DNA of 64,000 nucleotides from Coriaria nepalensis (lineage: Eukaryota > Streptophyta > Magnoliopsida > Cucurbitales > Coriariaceae). This document shows, one piece after another, positions 24,685 to 38,533 of the stretch (position 1 is the stretch's first letter; every line of letters begins with the position of its first letter). The position numbers and the translations under genes were made by a program. The notes under the pieces were generated by a model that was given only the letters and a program-made list of their open reading frames with translations, did no database searches and was not told the origin of the DNA. Location: contig CP114484.1 of NCBI GenBank assembly GCA_027186245.1, positions 2,926,501 through 2,990,500 of the forward strand, given 5' to 3'.

Positions 24685-26830
24685 CTGTATATTTATTTAT
24701 CATTTTCTTATGAACAGAACAATCTGCAGGCCCATAGCATTGGTGATAAAACCGTTGGATCTGGACAGAAATCTAGGGACCTAACTCCGACCTGTAGTCT
24801 AACTGACCCAACCACTTGTTTTTTAAAGTTAGGTTTAACCCCCTTGAGCCTCAAAAAGTTTTTGAACTTTTTATTTTGCTGGAATACCCCTACGGTTTAG
24901 CATTTTCACAAATGTACCACTAGGTCCCTTCATTTCTTTTCAATTGACAATTTAATTAATAATAATATTCTTAGCATTAAAAAAGTAGTGTTATTTAATG
25001 ATTGAAAAAGAAAACATGTGCATGTCAGATATTAGTATTTAACGAAATTTGAAACGGTAAGAAATTTGAAAATTAAAAGCCATGGACAGATGGTCCACTT
25101 CCTTCTTCTCATGGTCAAGCTTTCACCTTTAGGATCTTGACCTCCTCTGCATTAGAACATAGAAGAGCAATTTTCGGAATCACTTGATCGAGCATCGACT
25201 ATACAGAATAAAAAAGAGGTTAGATAAAAAGTCTCAAAATAGATTATAAGTACTATGGATTGATGAGGTGGCATATTTTTAAAACTTTGATCATAAATTT
25301 TTGAAAGTTTTAGGATTAAAAATTAATATGGATCTTTAACTTAATGAATCCAGAAAGCTCATCTCCAAAAACTTTTGGTAATTCTAGTCTGAATCGAGGT
25401 TCATTTTCTTTGAAGTCTAAATTTTAAGTTAAGAAAATATCTATTGAGTTTAATCAAAATCTTATCTCTTCTAAATATATAATGAGAGCCTTCACCAAGA
25501 TAGGGTTAAATTATATTACATCAAGATCAGATGATAGAACTTTATCCTTAGTAACTCTAGCCCCAAGAAAAGAATTTTGAGCCTTGAGATTAGATTGAAT
25601 TTCCAAGGAGTAGGTATTCATTGCTCCTGAGGCTAGAAGGTCATGAGAATACTTGGAAGTATAGGCGAGTGAAGAAATTTCGAAAGATTCGTTAGTTTTG
25701 CAAGTAAAAGAGAGATTTTTGAAAGTAGAGGATTTCTTAGAAGTAATGCAAAGTTTTCATAATGAAAGGTTAAATGGTGATCGTGGAATAAAAGAATAAT
25801 GAGAAGTTGAGAGTAAAAAAGTAAAAGAATATTTTTGAATAAATGCAAAAGTTAGGGAAAATATGCATGTGAGAAGATGAAAAGATGATCGATAAATATC
25901 CACAATTATTTCTTACAAGATAAACTGAGATCGAAATCATGCTCCGACCATCTAAGGTCGGATGGAGTTCGACTTTAAGGGTTAAAGGTCCTTTATCTTA
26001 AAATATGATGGATGATCGCCAAAGTATGAGATTCGACTTGGTAGAACGTGCCGACTTTATAGGGTTGGATGCTAAAATGCTTCAAGAGATCGAATAAATT
26101 ACTAACCATTTAAATATTATATAATTAATGATCAAAATTAATAACATTATTTATATAAGTGATCGAAAATTAGCACATATAAAGATACATTAATAGTTAT
26201 TAATAAACTTAATTATTTATTATTAATATTATCAATATAAATATATCCAAAAAAGATGAGAGAAATATATAACGATGCTTTTAAATTTTTGAAAAAAATT
26301 TATTCTCAATTTAATTTAATCTTCAAAATAATATTACAAAAAATAACTCGATAATAATTTTGTATTTTATAGATTTCGACTGAATTAGTATACTCATATA
26401 CAATTATTATACAATTATTATTCAAAATTGTGACGTAAAATTACTCAAAACTATGAAATTGACATAGCCATGTTACTAATCGTATATTTATATGTTATTC
26501 AAAAGTTTAAAGTCGATCTCTGTATGATGAGTGTCGATTTTATCCATCATTTCGAATTATTCAATCTTCGTCCCAAAAAAAAAAATATCAGTACCAATCG
26601 ACAAACAACAAACCGAATCTGAACTCAATTATATGCACTAAATTAATTTCCATTTAAAAGAGAAAGCAAAAAAGAAAAGTGGATTCCTCAGTGAAAGCCA
26701 GATATTATCATAATATTAAATAATTATTAAAAATGATACGACTAGATACACAAATATGCAAAGCTGAAAGACCATGATTGCAAGGCGAGAAAATCAATAT
26801 TCGAAGCCGGAAAAAATATCACGAGAAATC
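23401..26830. other. Long AT-rich intergenic region with TA microsatellites
   Basis: Contains (TA)n runs at about 23832-23854, 23965-23990 and 24649-24680. No coding similarity was seen. The last few hundred bases are upstream of the serine-rich protein gene. Confidence 0.5.
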
Positions 26831-26855
26831 GGACCGCTTCAACTTTTCAAGACCC

Positions 26856-26863
26856 TATAAATA
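26856..26863 (+). promoter_or_regulatory. TATA box (TATAAATA)
   Basis: A canonical TATA sequence lies about 120 bases before the ATG of the serine-rich protein gene, with a pyrimidine-rich leader between them. Confidence 0.65.
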
Positions 26864-26918
26864 CATAGCTCGAGTGAAGCTAGGTTTGCCCGACTCAACA
26901 GCCAAACGCGGCTTTGTA

Positions 26919-26921
<3 letters not shown>

Positions 26922-26950
<29 letters not shown>
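26922..26950 (+). repeat. (CT)n microsatellite in 5' leader
   Basis: Uninterrupted TC dinucleotides followed by a CCCCC run, 34 bases before the start codon at 26984. CT tracts are common in plant 5' leaders. Confidence 0.85.
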
Positions 26951-26953
<3 letters not shown>

Positions 26954-26983
26954 CCTTTCTTTTGCCTCTCTTCTCTAACGAAA

Positions 26984-27598
26984 ATGGCAGCGTCTTCTTC
27001 TAGAAAATCAGGCGGACCAATTCTCAGATCCCTTTCGCCTTCCGGCAGATTCTGCAGCTCTCACTCTTCATCATCTAACTCTGCTTCCTCTGCCTTCGCC
27101 TTTTCGAGCTCGAGCTTCTCTTCCAGATCCACGACGTCGTTCCTCAATCGCGCCGCCTCGCCCACACGTGTCAACCTCTGCGGATCGTCTCCTCCATCTG
27201 CTTCGTCTATTCGGTTCTCCCTGGACCGATCGATATCTCCGAACAGATCCATCTCTGTCTCGCCTCGCACAGGGAACAACGGCAAAGTGATGAGGAAGCA
27301 GGTCAACCAGAAGAGAACCTGTATGTGTTCCCCGACGACGCACCCTGGCTCGTTCCGTTGCAGCCTACACAAAGGCTTCAGCTCGCAGTCTGCCGCACCG
27401 TACTCACCTCACAGGCTTAACGCAAGGAGATCGGCGATGACGAACTCTCTGGTAAGAATCGGAGGAGTCGAAGGCGATTTGGTGAAGCGAGCTCTTTCTG
27501 CTCTGATTCGTCCGTCCTCGCACCACCTGCGTCGCCGAGGCGACTTCCAGCCTAGGCCAAGCCGGCTCTCAGTCATGTCCAAAGCAGAGAATCTCTAA
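26984..27598 (+). CDS. Plant serine-rich protein, single exon
   Basis: A 204-residue protein from an ATG that follows a TATA box and CT-rich leader; no in-frame alternative start fits better. The first 100 residues are very Ser-rich (runs of four or more Ser) with Arg, consistent with disorder and phosphorylation. A conserved core follows at about 108-131: CMCSPTTHPGSFRCSLHKGF, four residues of which are Cys/His-like metal-ligand candidates. A basic C-terminal part holds LVRIGGVEGDLVKRALSALI. This arrangement is the plant serine-rich-protein-like family known from Arabidopsis (from memory), whose function is not established. Base composition is clearly GC-richer than the flanks, as expected for a real gene. 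Confidence 0.88.
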   Translation: MAASSSRKSGGPILRSLSPSGRFCSSHSSSSNSASSAFAFSSSSFSSRSTTSFLNRAASPTRVNLCGSSPPSASSIRFSLDRSISPNRSISVSPRTGNNGKVMRKQVNQKRTCMCSPTTHPGSFRCSLHKGFSSQSAAPYSPHRLNARRSAMTNSLVRIGGVEGDLVKRALSALIRPSSHHLRRRGDFQPRPSRLSVMSKAENL

Positions 27599-29324
27599 TA
27601 GTCTATTGATTTTTTTGTGTTAGTACTTCTTAATTTCTTGATCCGAGTTTTCCGAAGATGGAGGCGGCGGCATCCGATCGCAGCTGAGGCGTTCAGACTC
27701 CAGCGAAGCTGTTTTGGATCGAAGACGGGGGGGGGGTGCGATTCGGATCGGGACTAAGTTTTTGTGTGCTCCGGTGACCGAACTTCAGGACTGTGTATAT
27801 AGAATACATAAATATCAGTTGCCGCCATTGATGGCGATTCATGGAGCTTTCAGACCTTAATTTTTCTTAACATCACTAAAAAGCCAATCATATAATTAAA
27901 TTTATTTCGTTTTAAAATTGGATTCATTAGGTAGAGTAATAACGGCCAAATCTCTCCATAATTGAGTTCAGTCTCGTTGTTTAGAGGAGTTTCTCCTCTC
28001 TTTATCCGTCTGGACGCCATTATCCTTGCTCTTTGGTTTTGTTGCCTGCTTTGGATGCGTGTACCATGTGTGAGCCTGGACGCCGTTATTGTTCCGTATA
28101 CTCGTCGTGTATTTATGTCCGGCTCCGTTCCGTGCACCTGTTACCATTTTCCAGAGGTGAAGTATTTATATTCATTTATTAATTTATTTAATTTTGTTAT
28201 GCATATCTAATTTTGTTTCTTTTGGTTTCTACAGGTATCTTACTATGTATGTAGTCCTTATGCATCTGGAAAAAGAAGAGAAATCTAAGGACACGATTAA
28301 AAATACAACAAAAGATTTTAAGAAATAAAGTAAAATTAAAACACCATGAAGCCTGACAGAAAACATAACTGGAGTTTCGGCCAAAGGAAAACGGAACAGG
28401 AGTTGATAATTGACTTTAAAACCAAAAAAATGAAAAAGTCAAACTAATTGGATGGGCCCAACTGGTAAAGAGGAAGAAAGTTGAAAAATGCAAGGCTCTT
28501 CTAAAAACAGCTTGGTGATGAAAGATGACTCATGATTTCCTGTGGATGGCAACATTAAGGCGGTGGTTGACCCCACGGATTGGGGAATCTGATGAGTGTC
28601 AACATGAACGGGTGCTGATTTGGTTCCCTCTAATAAATTTGAAGTTATTAAGTGGAAATCAAAGGAGAATCAGATTCACATCTATGGTGTTGAATTATCT
28701 TAAGGAACAACATTTTTTTTTTATAGAAGTCATTAAAAAAGAAAGCTTAAAAACACAATCATAAGGTATCGTAATGAGATATCTTTGGTTTCAAGTAGCA
28801 ACAAGGCAAGAAAAGTGTGAGAGGGAAACAACCCACCTACATTTGAGATAAACTACATTACAATTATTACTAATCGGAGCATATAATAATGTAATATAAT
28901 ATTAGTATAATGGTGTCACAGGAAAGCCATTAGGTTAGGCCATTCTGCAAAGTACAAAGTTGATGTGGTCGCCTACCAGCAATTAGGAGCCAACTAGTGT
29001 ATGTAACTGATTTCACGGGTTAACTACTTTATCTAGAGGCTTTTTCTTTTTTCTTTTAGAACAACTTAGTAATTATTAAAGACTGAATGGGAATATTGAA
29101 GGTTCACCATAAATTAAAATAAAGCAAAATTGGAAACATGATAAACTAGGGGGAAAAAAAACACTATAATTAAAGCCTCTCTCTGACTCTTATCAGTTTT
29201 CTCTCGACCTAGCTAATACTGTTTGGGTCCTTGTAAGTAAAGACTTAGATTCTTTTTTATATCATTTTGAGATTTCTTTATTCTTAGGTCTTTAATAATG
29301 TTACTGATAACGAGATTGAAGAGC
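27599..29324. other. Intergenic, no recognised gene
   Basis: Begins with the presumed 3' untranslated region (GC-rich to about 27800, with a run of ten G at 27728). The rest has only short open frames without family resemblance. Confidence 0.4.
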
Positions 29325-29880
29325 CAGTTTTCCAAAAGGGTCCCAATAAAGTTTCGGTCCGATGGTTTCAATGGATCTTTTATCAAAATTATTGGGATAC
29401 CATGAAGGAAGATGTCATTAAAGCTCTTAAGGAATTCTTTCGGTGTGGTAGAATGTTGAAGGAAATGAATTAAATTGATATGATCCTCATTCCAAAATTG
29501 AAAGGGCCAAAATTGGTTACTCAGTGTAGGCCTATTAGTTTATGCAACTACAATTACAAGATTTGCTCTAAGATTCAAGTGAACAGGTTGAAACCTTTTT
29601 TAGGGAGTTAATCTCACATAATCAGGGTGCCTATGTTCCAACAAGACAGATCAAGATAACATCATTATAGCTCAAGAAGTGTTTCATCATCTTAAGCTTA
29701 AGAAATTTGGGAAACGGTTTAGAGTCGTTCGTAAGATGGACATGAATAAAACATATGACAGGGTTTAGTGAGATTTCTTAGAAGCAATTATGCAGAAGCT
29801 TGGTTGATACAATGTGGATTAACTAGATTTTTTAGTGTGTTGCAACAGTGTCCTACTCCTTAGTACTTAGTGAAAGTATA
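29325..29880 (+). mobile_element. L1-type LINE reverse transcriptase fragment
   Basis: Plus-strand translation shows VKALKEFF-like and IDMILIPKLKGPKLVTQCRP, then PISLCNYNYKICSKI, then a degraded LK...GKR/KMDMNK block, then CVATVSYSLV: the N-terminal half of a plant L1-type ORF2 reverse transcriptase. Stops and frame changes interrupt it. Similarity stops near 29880, where LTR-like sequence begins. Confidence 0.75.
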
Positions 29881-31125
29881 GTGTCTATCAAGTTAATCGA
29901 GTATGACCCGATATGATCAAATACTTATGAGAATCAATCTTGAATTGTATAAATTATCAACTATTGAATGCCTAATATTCAATAGAGCATATAATAAGCT
30001 ATCATGACGTTATAAAGTTGTAAATAACAAATTGCATGCATGATTAATTGTTAAGCATAATTGATAGATTCTAGGATCTTAGGCAATGCACTTGAAATTA
30101 TGATATAGATCATACTCGGTAAGATCCAAGTGACCATAAGCCTAAGACTCAAACAGTTTGTAGTCATTATGGGATAATGATAATCCGAAAAGACTATTAT
30201 ATGTGTTATCTTCTTCTTAGGAATAATGATACTAGCATAATCATTATTATTAGAGAATATCATGTTAGACATGTAGGAGATTAATAGAAAATTAATCACG
30301 GAATATGATCGCGAGACATGTCTCAATTGTAATAATAATGTCAGTTAATGAGATTTATCGAGTAACTATTGTACTTATGATTCTCATACATGAGATTATC
30401 ATAGTACTAGCATATGAAATACCATGTTTTGATATCATTCTACATGACCCTACCTAAGAGTCACCAAAAAGATCAACCATTGGATATGTGTTCGAGTACG
30501 TGCAGTTTGTAAGGTGATAATATAAAATATATCACCTCATTACTAAAGAATGAATCCTATGAGTGACGTATCTTATGCGATAAAGAATCTTTGCAAAGTG
30601 AAATGGTTGGAAAAAAGTTTCCATAGATCTATTGTCTAAAATTGCATAAGGAATCATATGGTTCACATGGTGAAGTCTAGTATAACATAACAGTTAAATC
30701 ATACCTTAAGATTAACATAGATTATGGTAATAGATGGAAGGGTCATTATAGTATGGTAATAGTCGCAACAGGTTCTTGTAAGATTTCTGAAACTTTTCAT
30801 TACACGAGTGACCCATACAGCTTGCTAGAGTCTAATGTGGATCCAGTGGTTTGAAGTTAATTAATCATAAAGAAGATTGAATTAACTATTTGACTTAAAA
30901 TATATTTTAAGATTCAAATGGTTCATTCAAAAGAATGAATAAAACCTACAAGTCCTTGTGGGGTCCACTGCCATTATAGTACACTATAGGTCACATATAT
31001 ATAAGACGATTGGATCTTTTTGGTTAAGATCTGAATTTGGAAATTTGACTCGTTCATAAAAAACGATTTAAAAATTAAATCACTAATTAGTTTAATTTGT
31101 GAAGTCTTGAATTTTAGGAAACATG
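29881..31125 (+). mobile_element. Copia LTR-like sequence, plus orientation
   Basis: Non-coding sequence resembling the long LTRs of a plant copia family, with a TATA-like CATATATATAAG at about 30988. A segment near 30600-30660 (TTTCCATAGATCTATTGTC, then GGTTCACATGG) resembles, in inverse orientation, the minus-strand LTR at 31126-33158. Boundaries are uncertain and no partner copy was found in the same orientation. Confidence 0.4.
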
Positions 31126-33310
31126 CATATAACACATCGGAAGTAATAATTTAAAATTTTTGTATCTCATCCTAATTATAGCATAATTTCATAAACAAGA
31201 CCGATCATATAATATTTATATATCACATATATAATCTTTTTACAGAAAACACGTTAATCGCATAAATTTAAATTTCAAGCTTAGGTTGAAATGTTACTTT
31301 AACTTGATGAGCAAACCACTATAATTATTCTTTCAATCCGATTGCAATGAAGATTTAAGACACTCACGTGTTCCTCTTCTAACCATAATTCACACGAGAT
31401 TCATTCGCTCATTTGATTTTCTACCTTTAGATTCAACATATAAATCAAAAGATTCGAAAACATAAATGGGAAAATCCTATCTTTTCTTTCTTCCAATTTC
31501 GGCCAAGAGGAGGAGGAGATGCATTTTTTAGGTTCTTAGCCACATAGTAGGATATTTATAAAATTCTACTAAGTCTAAGGTTTCTTAATCACATTAAGTT
31601 TCCTTACAACAAAGGTTTCCTTAACTTAACTAAGGAAATAATTGGTCAATACTCATTCTACATGGCCGGCCACCTCCATGGGCTAATCCCCATGGGCTTT
31701 AATAAACTATTTGATTAATTTGACCTATACAAATTTAATTAATAATTTGGTTCATTAACCATTAAATATCCAATTATTAATACGAAATTTTAAGACCCTT
31801 TTATACTTTATAATTTATTAATTTATAATTAATTTAATGTCACACTTAGTTGTGCTAGCAAAGTTGCATGATATTAGATTTAAAAAATTAATAATTATCA
31901 TTTTGCCCTTATAGTCAAACTACAAGTCAAATTACCGTTTTCCCCTTAAAATGGAAACAATCAATTTTTCTCTTTTCCCTGATGAATCTTAAATTGAGTT
32001 ATTGATGAATCTTCATGTATGTGACCGATTAGATTCTACATTATGTCGGTAGGAGGATTTCATAACACTTTATGATTTTATTTATTTCACAATTAAATTC
32101 ATTTAATTTAAAATATTTTTAAAATTAAATAGTTAACTTAATTATCTTATGATTAAATAACTTAAACCTCTAAAGTAAGATTGACATCTAGCAAAATGTC
32201 AAGACTACATAGGAGATGAGAAATGTCATATTCCGAAAATACCTTATAAGACTATAATATATTTATAATATTGATACTTCCATCTTGTTAATATCTTGAT
32301 TCGTCATTGGTATGTCTTAATTATTAAACCCTTATAGAAAAATCATGTGACCCATTATCTTTATTGAATATCGACAATAGATTTACAGAAAACTCATCTT
32401 CATACCATATTACTTTGCAAAAATTCATTGTTCAATAAAATATATAATTCATAGATCTATTTCAAAATATGGAAGTGATGGATTCCCTCTTGATCACTTA
32501 TAACCTTCATGTATAATATTTCATGCTCAACGGTTTACTTCGTGTTCACCCTTGGCTATGGCTAATTGTTATAATATCAAAGCATGAAACCGAGCACACA
32601 AGATACCATAGCGATCTCATGTCTGAGGACCACATGTAATATAGTCACTAGATAATTTTCATTAGTAGTTAATATTAATTATCATTGAGAATTATCTAAG
32701 TGTCATGTTTGGTACCCTTAGTCTCTACTAAGCACCCACATAATCATCATGATGTTCTACCAATACCAATAGACAGGAGATTGGCCATCCTAAATACTTT
32801 AGGTGATGAACTATATGATTGTCTGTACGGATAATCAATGTCTATTTTTGAGATTCTATGACAATAAATAGTTCGTGTCTTAAGTTTTATGCAGCTTGAG
32901 TCTCAATTAGCATAATATCTATCATGGTCTCCAAAGTGCATAATTTAAGATATTAGACTTTATCATGATATGTATTTATAAAATATAATATACTAATTCC
33001 AAAAAATAATAAACATGATAAATAATAACTGATTTTCATAAATGATAATTAATAATAGTATTAATTATCTTGCTAATATCAGCATAAAGATAGTATCACA
33101 TAAAATTATTTGCTCTTTCAAGTAAAAAACCAATTGGCTTGACGGGCATATACTTTTAATCTTACACTTGCACTAAAGCCAGTCATTTCTAAAACTTATT
33201 ATCAACTTGTCAAGATGGCAATCAAACTTCCTGTTGGAAAAGCGTCTTACTGAATGGATTTGCAATGTTGTCTTCTATGTCATGTTAGTTTACGAGTAAT
33301 CTGTAAGCAG
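31126..33310 (-). mobile_element. Copia 3' LTR with pol C-terminus, minus
   Basis: On the minus strand, about 33200-33300 reads DIEDNIANPFSKTLFQQEV, the C-terminal end of a copia polyprotein (family form: NIADPFTKTL). About 33155-33185 reads GGCTTTAGTGCAAGTGTAAG, resembling the polypurine-tract region GTGCAAGTGGGAGA that precedes the 3' LTR in this copia type. The following two kilobases, down to about 31126, are non-coding and LTR-like. The rest of pol is missing, so this is a truncated element or a recombination remnant. Confidence 0.6.
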
Positions 33311-36300
33311 AAGAGGTAGTTTAAAAATTTTCAAATCTAATCCTAAATATGGATTAAACTCATAGATATATGCCAAGATCGATAATACAAACGTATATCA
33401 ACTATATATTTAATAAAAAATGTAGAAAAATTTCAAGAAACTGAAATATTAAGAACTAATAAAATTTACTAATCTTAATATAAAATCGAACGAGTCTCCT
33501 TGCTCCTTTATTATGGCCGAATTCAATTGGAAGATTAAGGTGTCTAGGTGTTCACCCTATAATAATAATTTATGCAATTTTATTCGTTTGGTTAATTTTC
33601 TACTGTAAGATTAATTACATGAAAGAGCTCGTGAAAACAAAAGGGAAAGTTTCACTTCTTCACACTAGGAATTTTGGCCAAGAGGCAAGTAAAGTCAACG
33701 AGCCAACTTCATGTATTAAATTAACGGCCTCCGAAAGTTTTGTTTAGACTCGATTTTGAATAGTGTCCACTGCATGTAAGTGTAAGGTTAAAGTGGATTC
33801 GAATTTTCCTATGTGAGAGTTTTGAAATAATATATGATATATTCAAAATAATAAATGGATGAATAAAAAATTAATTTTCAAAATAGACTATTGAAATGAT
33901 TTCAAATTAAAAGAAAAAGAGAAAAAAAAATTTATTTCACATTAAAAATAAAGCATTTAAGTTGAATATTCATATAATATTATATTTTTTTAATGAGTAA
34001 TAATGTATAAAATAAAATACTTGTTCCTTTATGCACACATAAGGAGTGCAAATCCGACTAAAAAGCCCGGTCTCATACTTGTTCCTTTACCAAGTTGAGT
34101 CTTTATTCATTGATGTATTTTCTACAAATATAATATTTCGTACAGATATTTTATCGACCACTCAACTCATGGACAGTCAAGGAAATTTTAGGTAAACTTT
34201 ATTATTGCCTGTATTTTCATGACTCTAACATGACCCATATCCTTGTATATATATATATACCATTACAAGTCAGAAGAAATTGGTTACGTGTATATTCAGT
34301 TGGCCCCACATGCATATATGTTTACATGTTAAAAGGCTTACTTTGCATACATACAAAATTACAAATTATACAATGCATCATGCGATTCATGCCTGTACCA
34401 GCTGTCACATGGGAGGTTGGAAAAGATAAGGATGAATGCGTGTAGTTTTTTGTTTTTCTTGCTATTGTAAAGATTATGGTACATGTCTTTGCATGCATGA
34501 GTTGGCAATGACACTAAAACAACCTGAGTCCTTCAATTCTTTTGTTCATTTGTGCAGACCAAATTTACTTGCCTTTTTTTTTTTTTTTCCCCTCCCGACC
34601 AAATCAAAAAATAACTCTGCCCTATTTGCTACTTTTTTTTCCTACAAATTGTTGCGTCACATCGTTTCTTCACCCACTTTGTAGCACCTATTGCTTTAGG
34701 ACAACTATTCTATATTTTCATGAACCACCATGTATAGCATAACTGGTCGATAAGATATATTTTTAAGATGTTTAACAAATTGTATCAAAGATCTTGAATT
34801 TTCACTTAACTTTCAATTTTCAATATTTAGAAATTAAAGAGGATTGGAGCTGATGTAGTAAGAGAGATTGATCGAAATTTTCATAGGGCTCGATAATTCT
34901 GGCCCATCTGCTGAAAAGTTAACGGGAAAATATACTTGGGCCTTGCCGTTTAGTGTTAGCAGCCCTGATAGTAGCTCAAGAGTGAAGCGCATAATTAGTC
35001 ATACTCTAATAATTCAAATTGGACAATCAAACGTTGGGCCTTCAATTCCTATTATCAATCATGTTTGAAATTTCATGCTTCTCGTCTTTAGGTGACCGGC
35101 CGGGCTAACCTGACTCATTTTGAGTTTGAATAGAGCTCGGACTTGGATTGAGTTAAAATTATGAGTGTTCGACTCTAGCTCATATATACATATAAATAAA
35201 AAATGGGTTAGCCCGAATTATTATTATTTTTAAAAAAAATTTAAATAGCTGTAAATGTTAGAAAAAGGGGCATCTGTTACTTCATTATTGACCTTGACCT
35301 CCTTAGAGATATCTGAAAACTTAATATCTTATGCATATCATGTATCATAATACTCTAAATTTGGGTGGCCACTGAAATTATGAGTGTTGTCCACGTTTTC
35401 TATTTCCTAATAAAAGAAACAAAATTAAATGTTATAACTAATTAAAGATATTAGAAAAAATAAATGAAGATTGATAAACATTAAAAATAAAATAAAGAAA
35501 TGTAACAAAACTGAATTTTAATTTGGGACTCGAGAGTTGAGACTTTAAATTTTAGACTTGAGGGTTTAATATTGACCTTCAATTTTGTGTTAAAAATATA
35601 ATGATTAATGATTGAGAATTAAGAATAAGATTATAAGAGTAGAAAAATTAGAATTAATATGAGAGAAAATGAGAAATAATCTCGAGTCAAGCTTGGCCTT
35701 TTTACGGGTGCCACCCCGGCCCATATTGCCACCCATATTCTCGTCTAATTTAGTTTTGGGTTTAGGCAAGGTAATCCATTGTATTATTAATATAAGGGGA
35801 AATTATGATAAGTCTGTAAACTTTAGTCTAAATTATAATGAACAGTTATTATATTCAAAAATTATAATAAATATTATATTTTAAATTTAAATTACAATAA
35901 AATTATAATAAATCTCAATTTCATTAAATATGAATAAAATAATCATGTGAATGTCATATGACTAAGTGACTACTAAAATTCTAAATTTTAATTTTATATT
36001 TTTATCATCTTTATTTAAATTTTCTATTTTTAACACTTTATTTTCTTTTTCTTTTTCATTTCCACCCAACTGGCCACCACCACCCTCCTCTATCGCCACT
36101 ATTACCAACTTCCACTACCGACGTAAAAATATTAAAATTTTAATCTCTCTCTCGTGTTCAATTGTTTACTCTCTTTTTTTTCATCTTTTTCGCCCAACAA
36201 CCACCACCAAAATTGCTACCACCTCCTAACTTCCACTAGAAATATTCTCCATGTTCAGACAACCGAGATTGGAAGATCTAGATTTTTTTTATCTTTTAAT

Positions 36301-37039
36301 TTTCTTAAGAGAGAGATTTTCGGTGGAAGTCAGTGGCCCTGATGAGGTAATAGCAGTTTGGTGGTGATGGTGTTTAGGTTGAAAAAAAAAATTGAAGGAG
36401 ACTAAAAAAGAGTATTAAAATATTTAATGTTCTTATGTTGGCGGTAAAGATTGGCAGTAACGGTAGCAAAAGAGAGTGGTGGTAGTAGCAGTGGCGAAAG
36501 ATGAGGTAGAAATGGACAATAAATAAATAATATCGATTAAAAAAATATCAAATTTAAATTAAAGGGTAAATAAAATTTTTAAAATTGAGTCAAATTTAAA
36601 ATTTTAATAATATGCACATATTATTTCGTTCATATCTAATGGAATTGAGAGTTTATTATGGCGTAGACTAAAAATTGATTGGTTATTATAATTTCTAAAT
36701 TTTTTTAATATTTATTATAATACTTAAATTTTGGAACTTATTTTTATTTAATAATATTTGGTAAATTTTTTGTTTTGTCTTTTTTGAAGTATAAAGAATA
36801 GGAAACTGGTTTAACAGACAAGTGCTTGTTTTTTCTCTCTTTTTTGCTAGGTTTGAATTCGTAATAGTACTCACGAGACATGATGACATCTAATTTTAAT
36901 GCTTTAGTCATGGATAAATAATATAATGGAGGGAAAATAAAGTATCCCTCGGCATAATGATTTATCATATTTTCTAAAACAATATAATTTAGGTAATTTT
37001 AACTTGCAAGTATATTTTGGTACACATCTTAGAATTTTA
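33311..37039. other. Intergenic, no recognised gene
   Basis: AT-rich, short open frames only. A short piece near 33500-33720 has a TTTTGGCCAAGAGG motif also found in the LTR at about 31500, so it may be more LTR debris. Confidence 0.4.
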
Positions 37040-38533
37040 CAGATATGTGATAAGAAGTAATTTGTTTATAGTTTAAAATCAATTAAAATCAACCTATAAG
37101 AATCGACTGCTTATATCGTTCAAACGACCAATCAAATCGATCAATTAAATATAGATTTCGGTCGATTGAAGATCAAATTTAGCCAAAAAGGGTGTTTTCC
37201 TTCTCAAAGAGTATTAAAGGTCATAAGGATTGATGAGGTGGCAAGAAACCGTCTGTAGATTGCTTATATAACGATTATTCAAGGTTCAATCTCAACCATC
37301 ATAATAAAAGATAAATCAAACCCCCTAGCATAATAAGTTCGGCCAAAATTCCTCTTGGGAAGTGTGAAAATCAACCAAAGAGGAAGATGGCTGAAAATGG
37401 CCATGAAAAAAATAAGAAATTCGCCTAATAAAGGGAAAAAATTGACTAAGGTACATGAGGGGTACAAGGTGAATTAGATTTTCCACAAAATAGCCATAAA
37501 ATCTCATTTTAGCCCCATTTTCAGCCAAGCAAAGAAGTTGACCGAATTTGGAGCTTAGTAGGCCAAAAGTTTGGTTAGTTGGCTTAAAAGTATGAAAATT
37601 CCTTAGAAAAGAAGAAATTCAGCCAAACTTAATTGGTTAGACAAAATGTGAACCAACTTTCCTAAAATAGGGGCACAAAAGACAAATTCAACTCACTTTC
37701 TGGGCTCAAAGTGAAGCATGGTTGGCCAAAATTTAAGGTGAAATGGAGGAAAAAGAGTTCGAAGAAATCTAAACACATTTGGGACTACATTTGGTCAAAA
37801 ATATGATAGTTTGAGGTCAAATTTCCCTAGGAAAAAAAAAGAAAAAGAAATGTGGCCCACCAAGTGGGAAAACATTTTTGGGCGTGGGAATCTGATTGTT
37901 GGCCGAAATTAAATTATGAAAGTGCTCTCTTAAGTGCTTATAAATAGAATGTTTGGATGAAAACAAAAGACATTCATTCGACACTTATCTTTTTGTTTCA
38001 TTTCCTTCGTGAATGATATCTTTCTTATTTCCTTTGATCCAGTCTTAGGAGTAGTATTAACGCACTCAGTTCACACCTAAGTGAAGATCTTGATATGTCA
38101 TTTGTGGACAAGATGTATCTTAAATTTATCTTATTCTTCTAAGTTATTTCATTTATTTATTTTTTCATAGAAGTATAGCTAATTGAAATTTAATTTATTA
38201 TCGTAGATCTATCATTTCAATTTATTTACTTTAACTAATGTTCTTTTAAAATTTAAATTCGTAATCATTCATTTTTATTAATTTAGTAATAGTTAGTTAA
38301 ATTTTATCATTAGTAAATACATCGAAAAAAAAGTAGAACATAGATTAGTCTCAGTCACTTTGCCTATTTTCTATAGATGTAGATTCAATTTTTCTTAGTA
38401 CTTCCCAGCGTATTTACATATTTACATATTTTATTTCATAATGTGAAATACATTCCAAATTTCTGCCATACCTGTATTATACCCTATAATTCATGAGACC
38501 ACAAGTTTTTCATCGAAGGATTTTCCTGACGTC
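37040..38533 (+). repeat. 5' LTR of gypsy element
   Basis: Shares ordered blocks with 42084-43783: GTCATAAGGATTGATGAGG, TTCAATCTCAACC, ATGGCTGAAAATGGCCATG, CCTAAGTGAAGATCTTGAT and a GATTTTCCTGACGTCA end. The left boundary is approximate; the right is set by the primer-binding site. Confidence 0.7.

Noticed and set aside
27061..27372. Minus-strand open frames of 103 and 90 codons
   Set aside because: Antisense shadows of the Ser-rich coding sequence; their charged composition follows from the Ser/Arg codons.
35966..36342. Plus-strand open frames of 62-87 codons
   Set aside because: Low-complexity Ser/Phe/Thr peptides from pyrimidine-rich sequence, with no family resemblance and no gene context.
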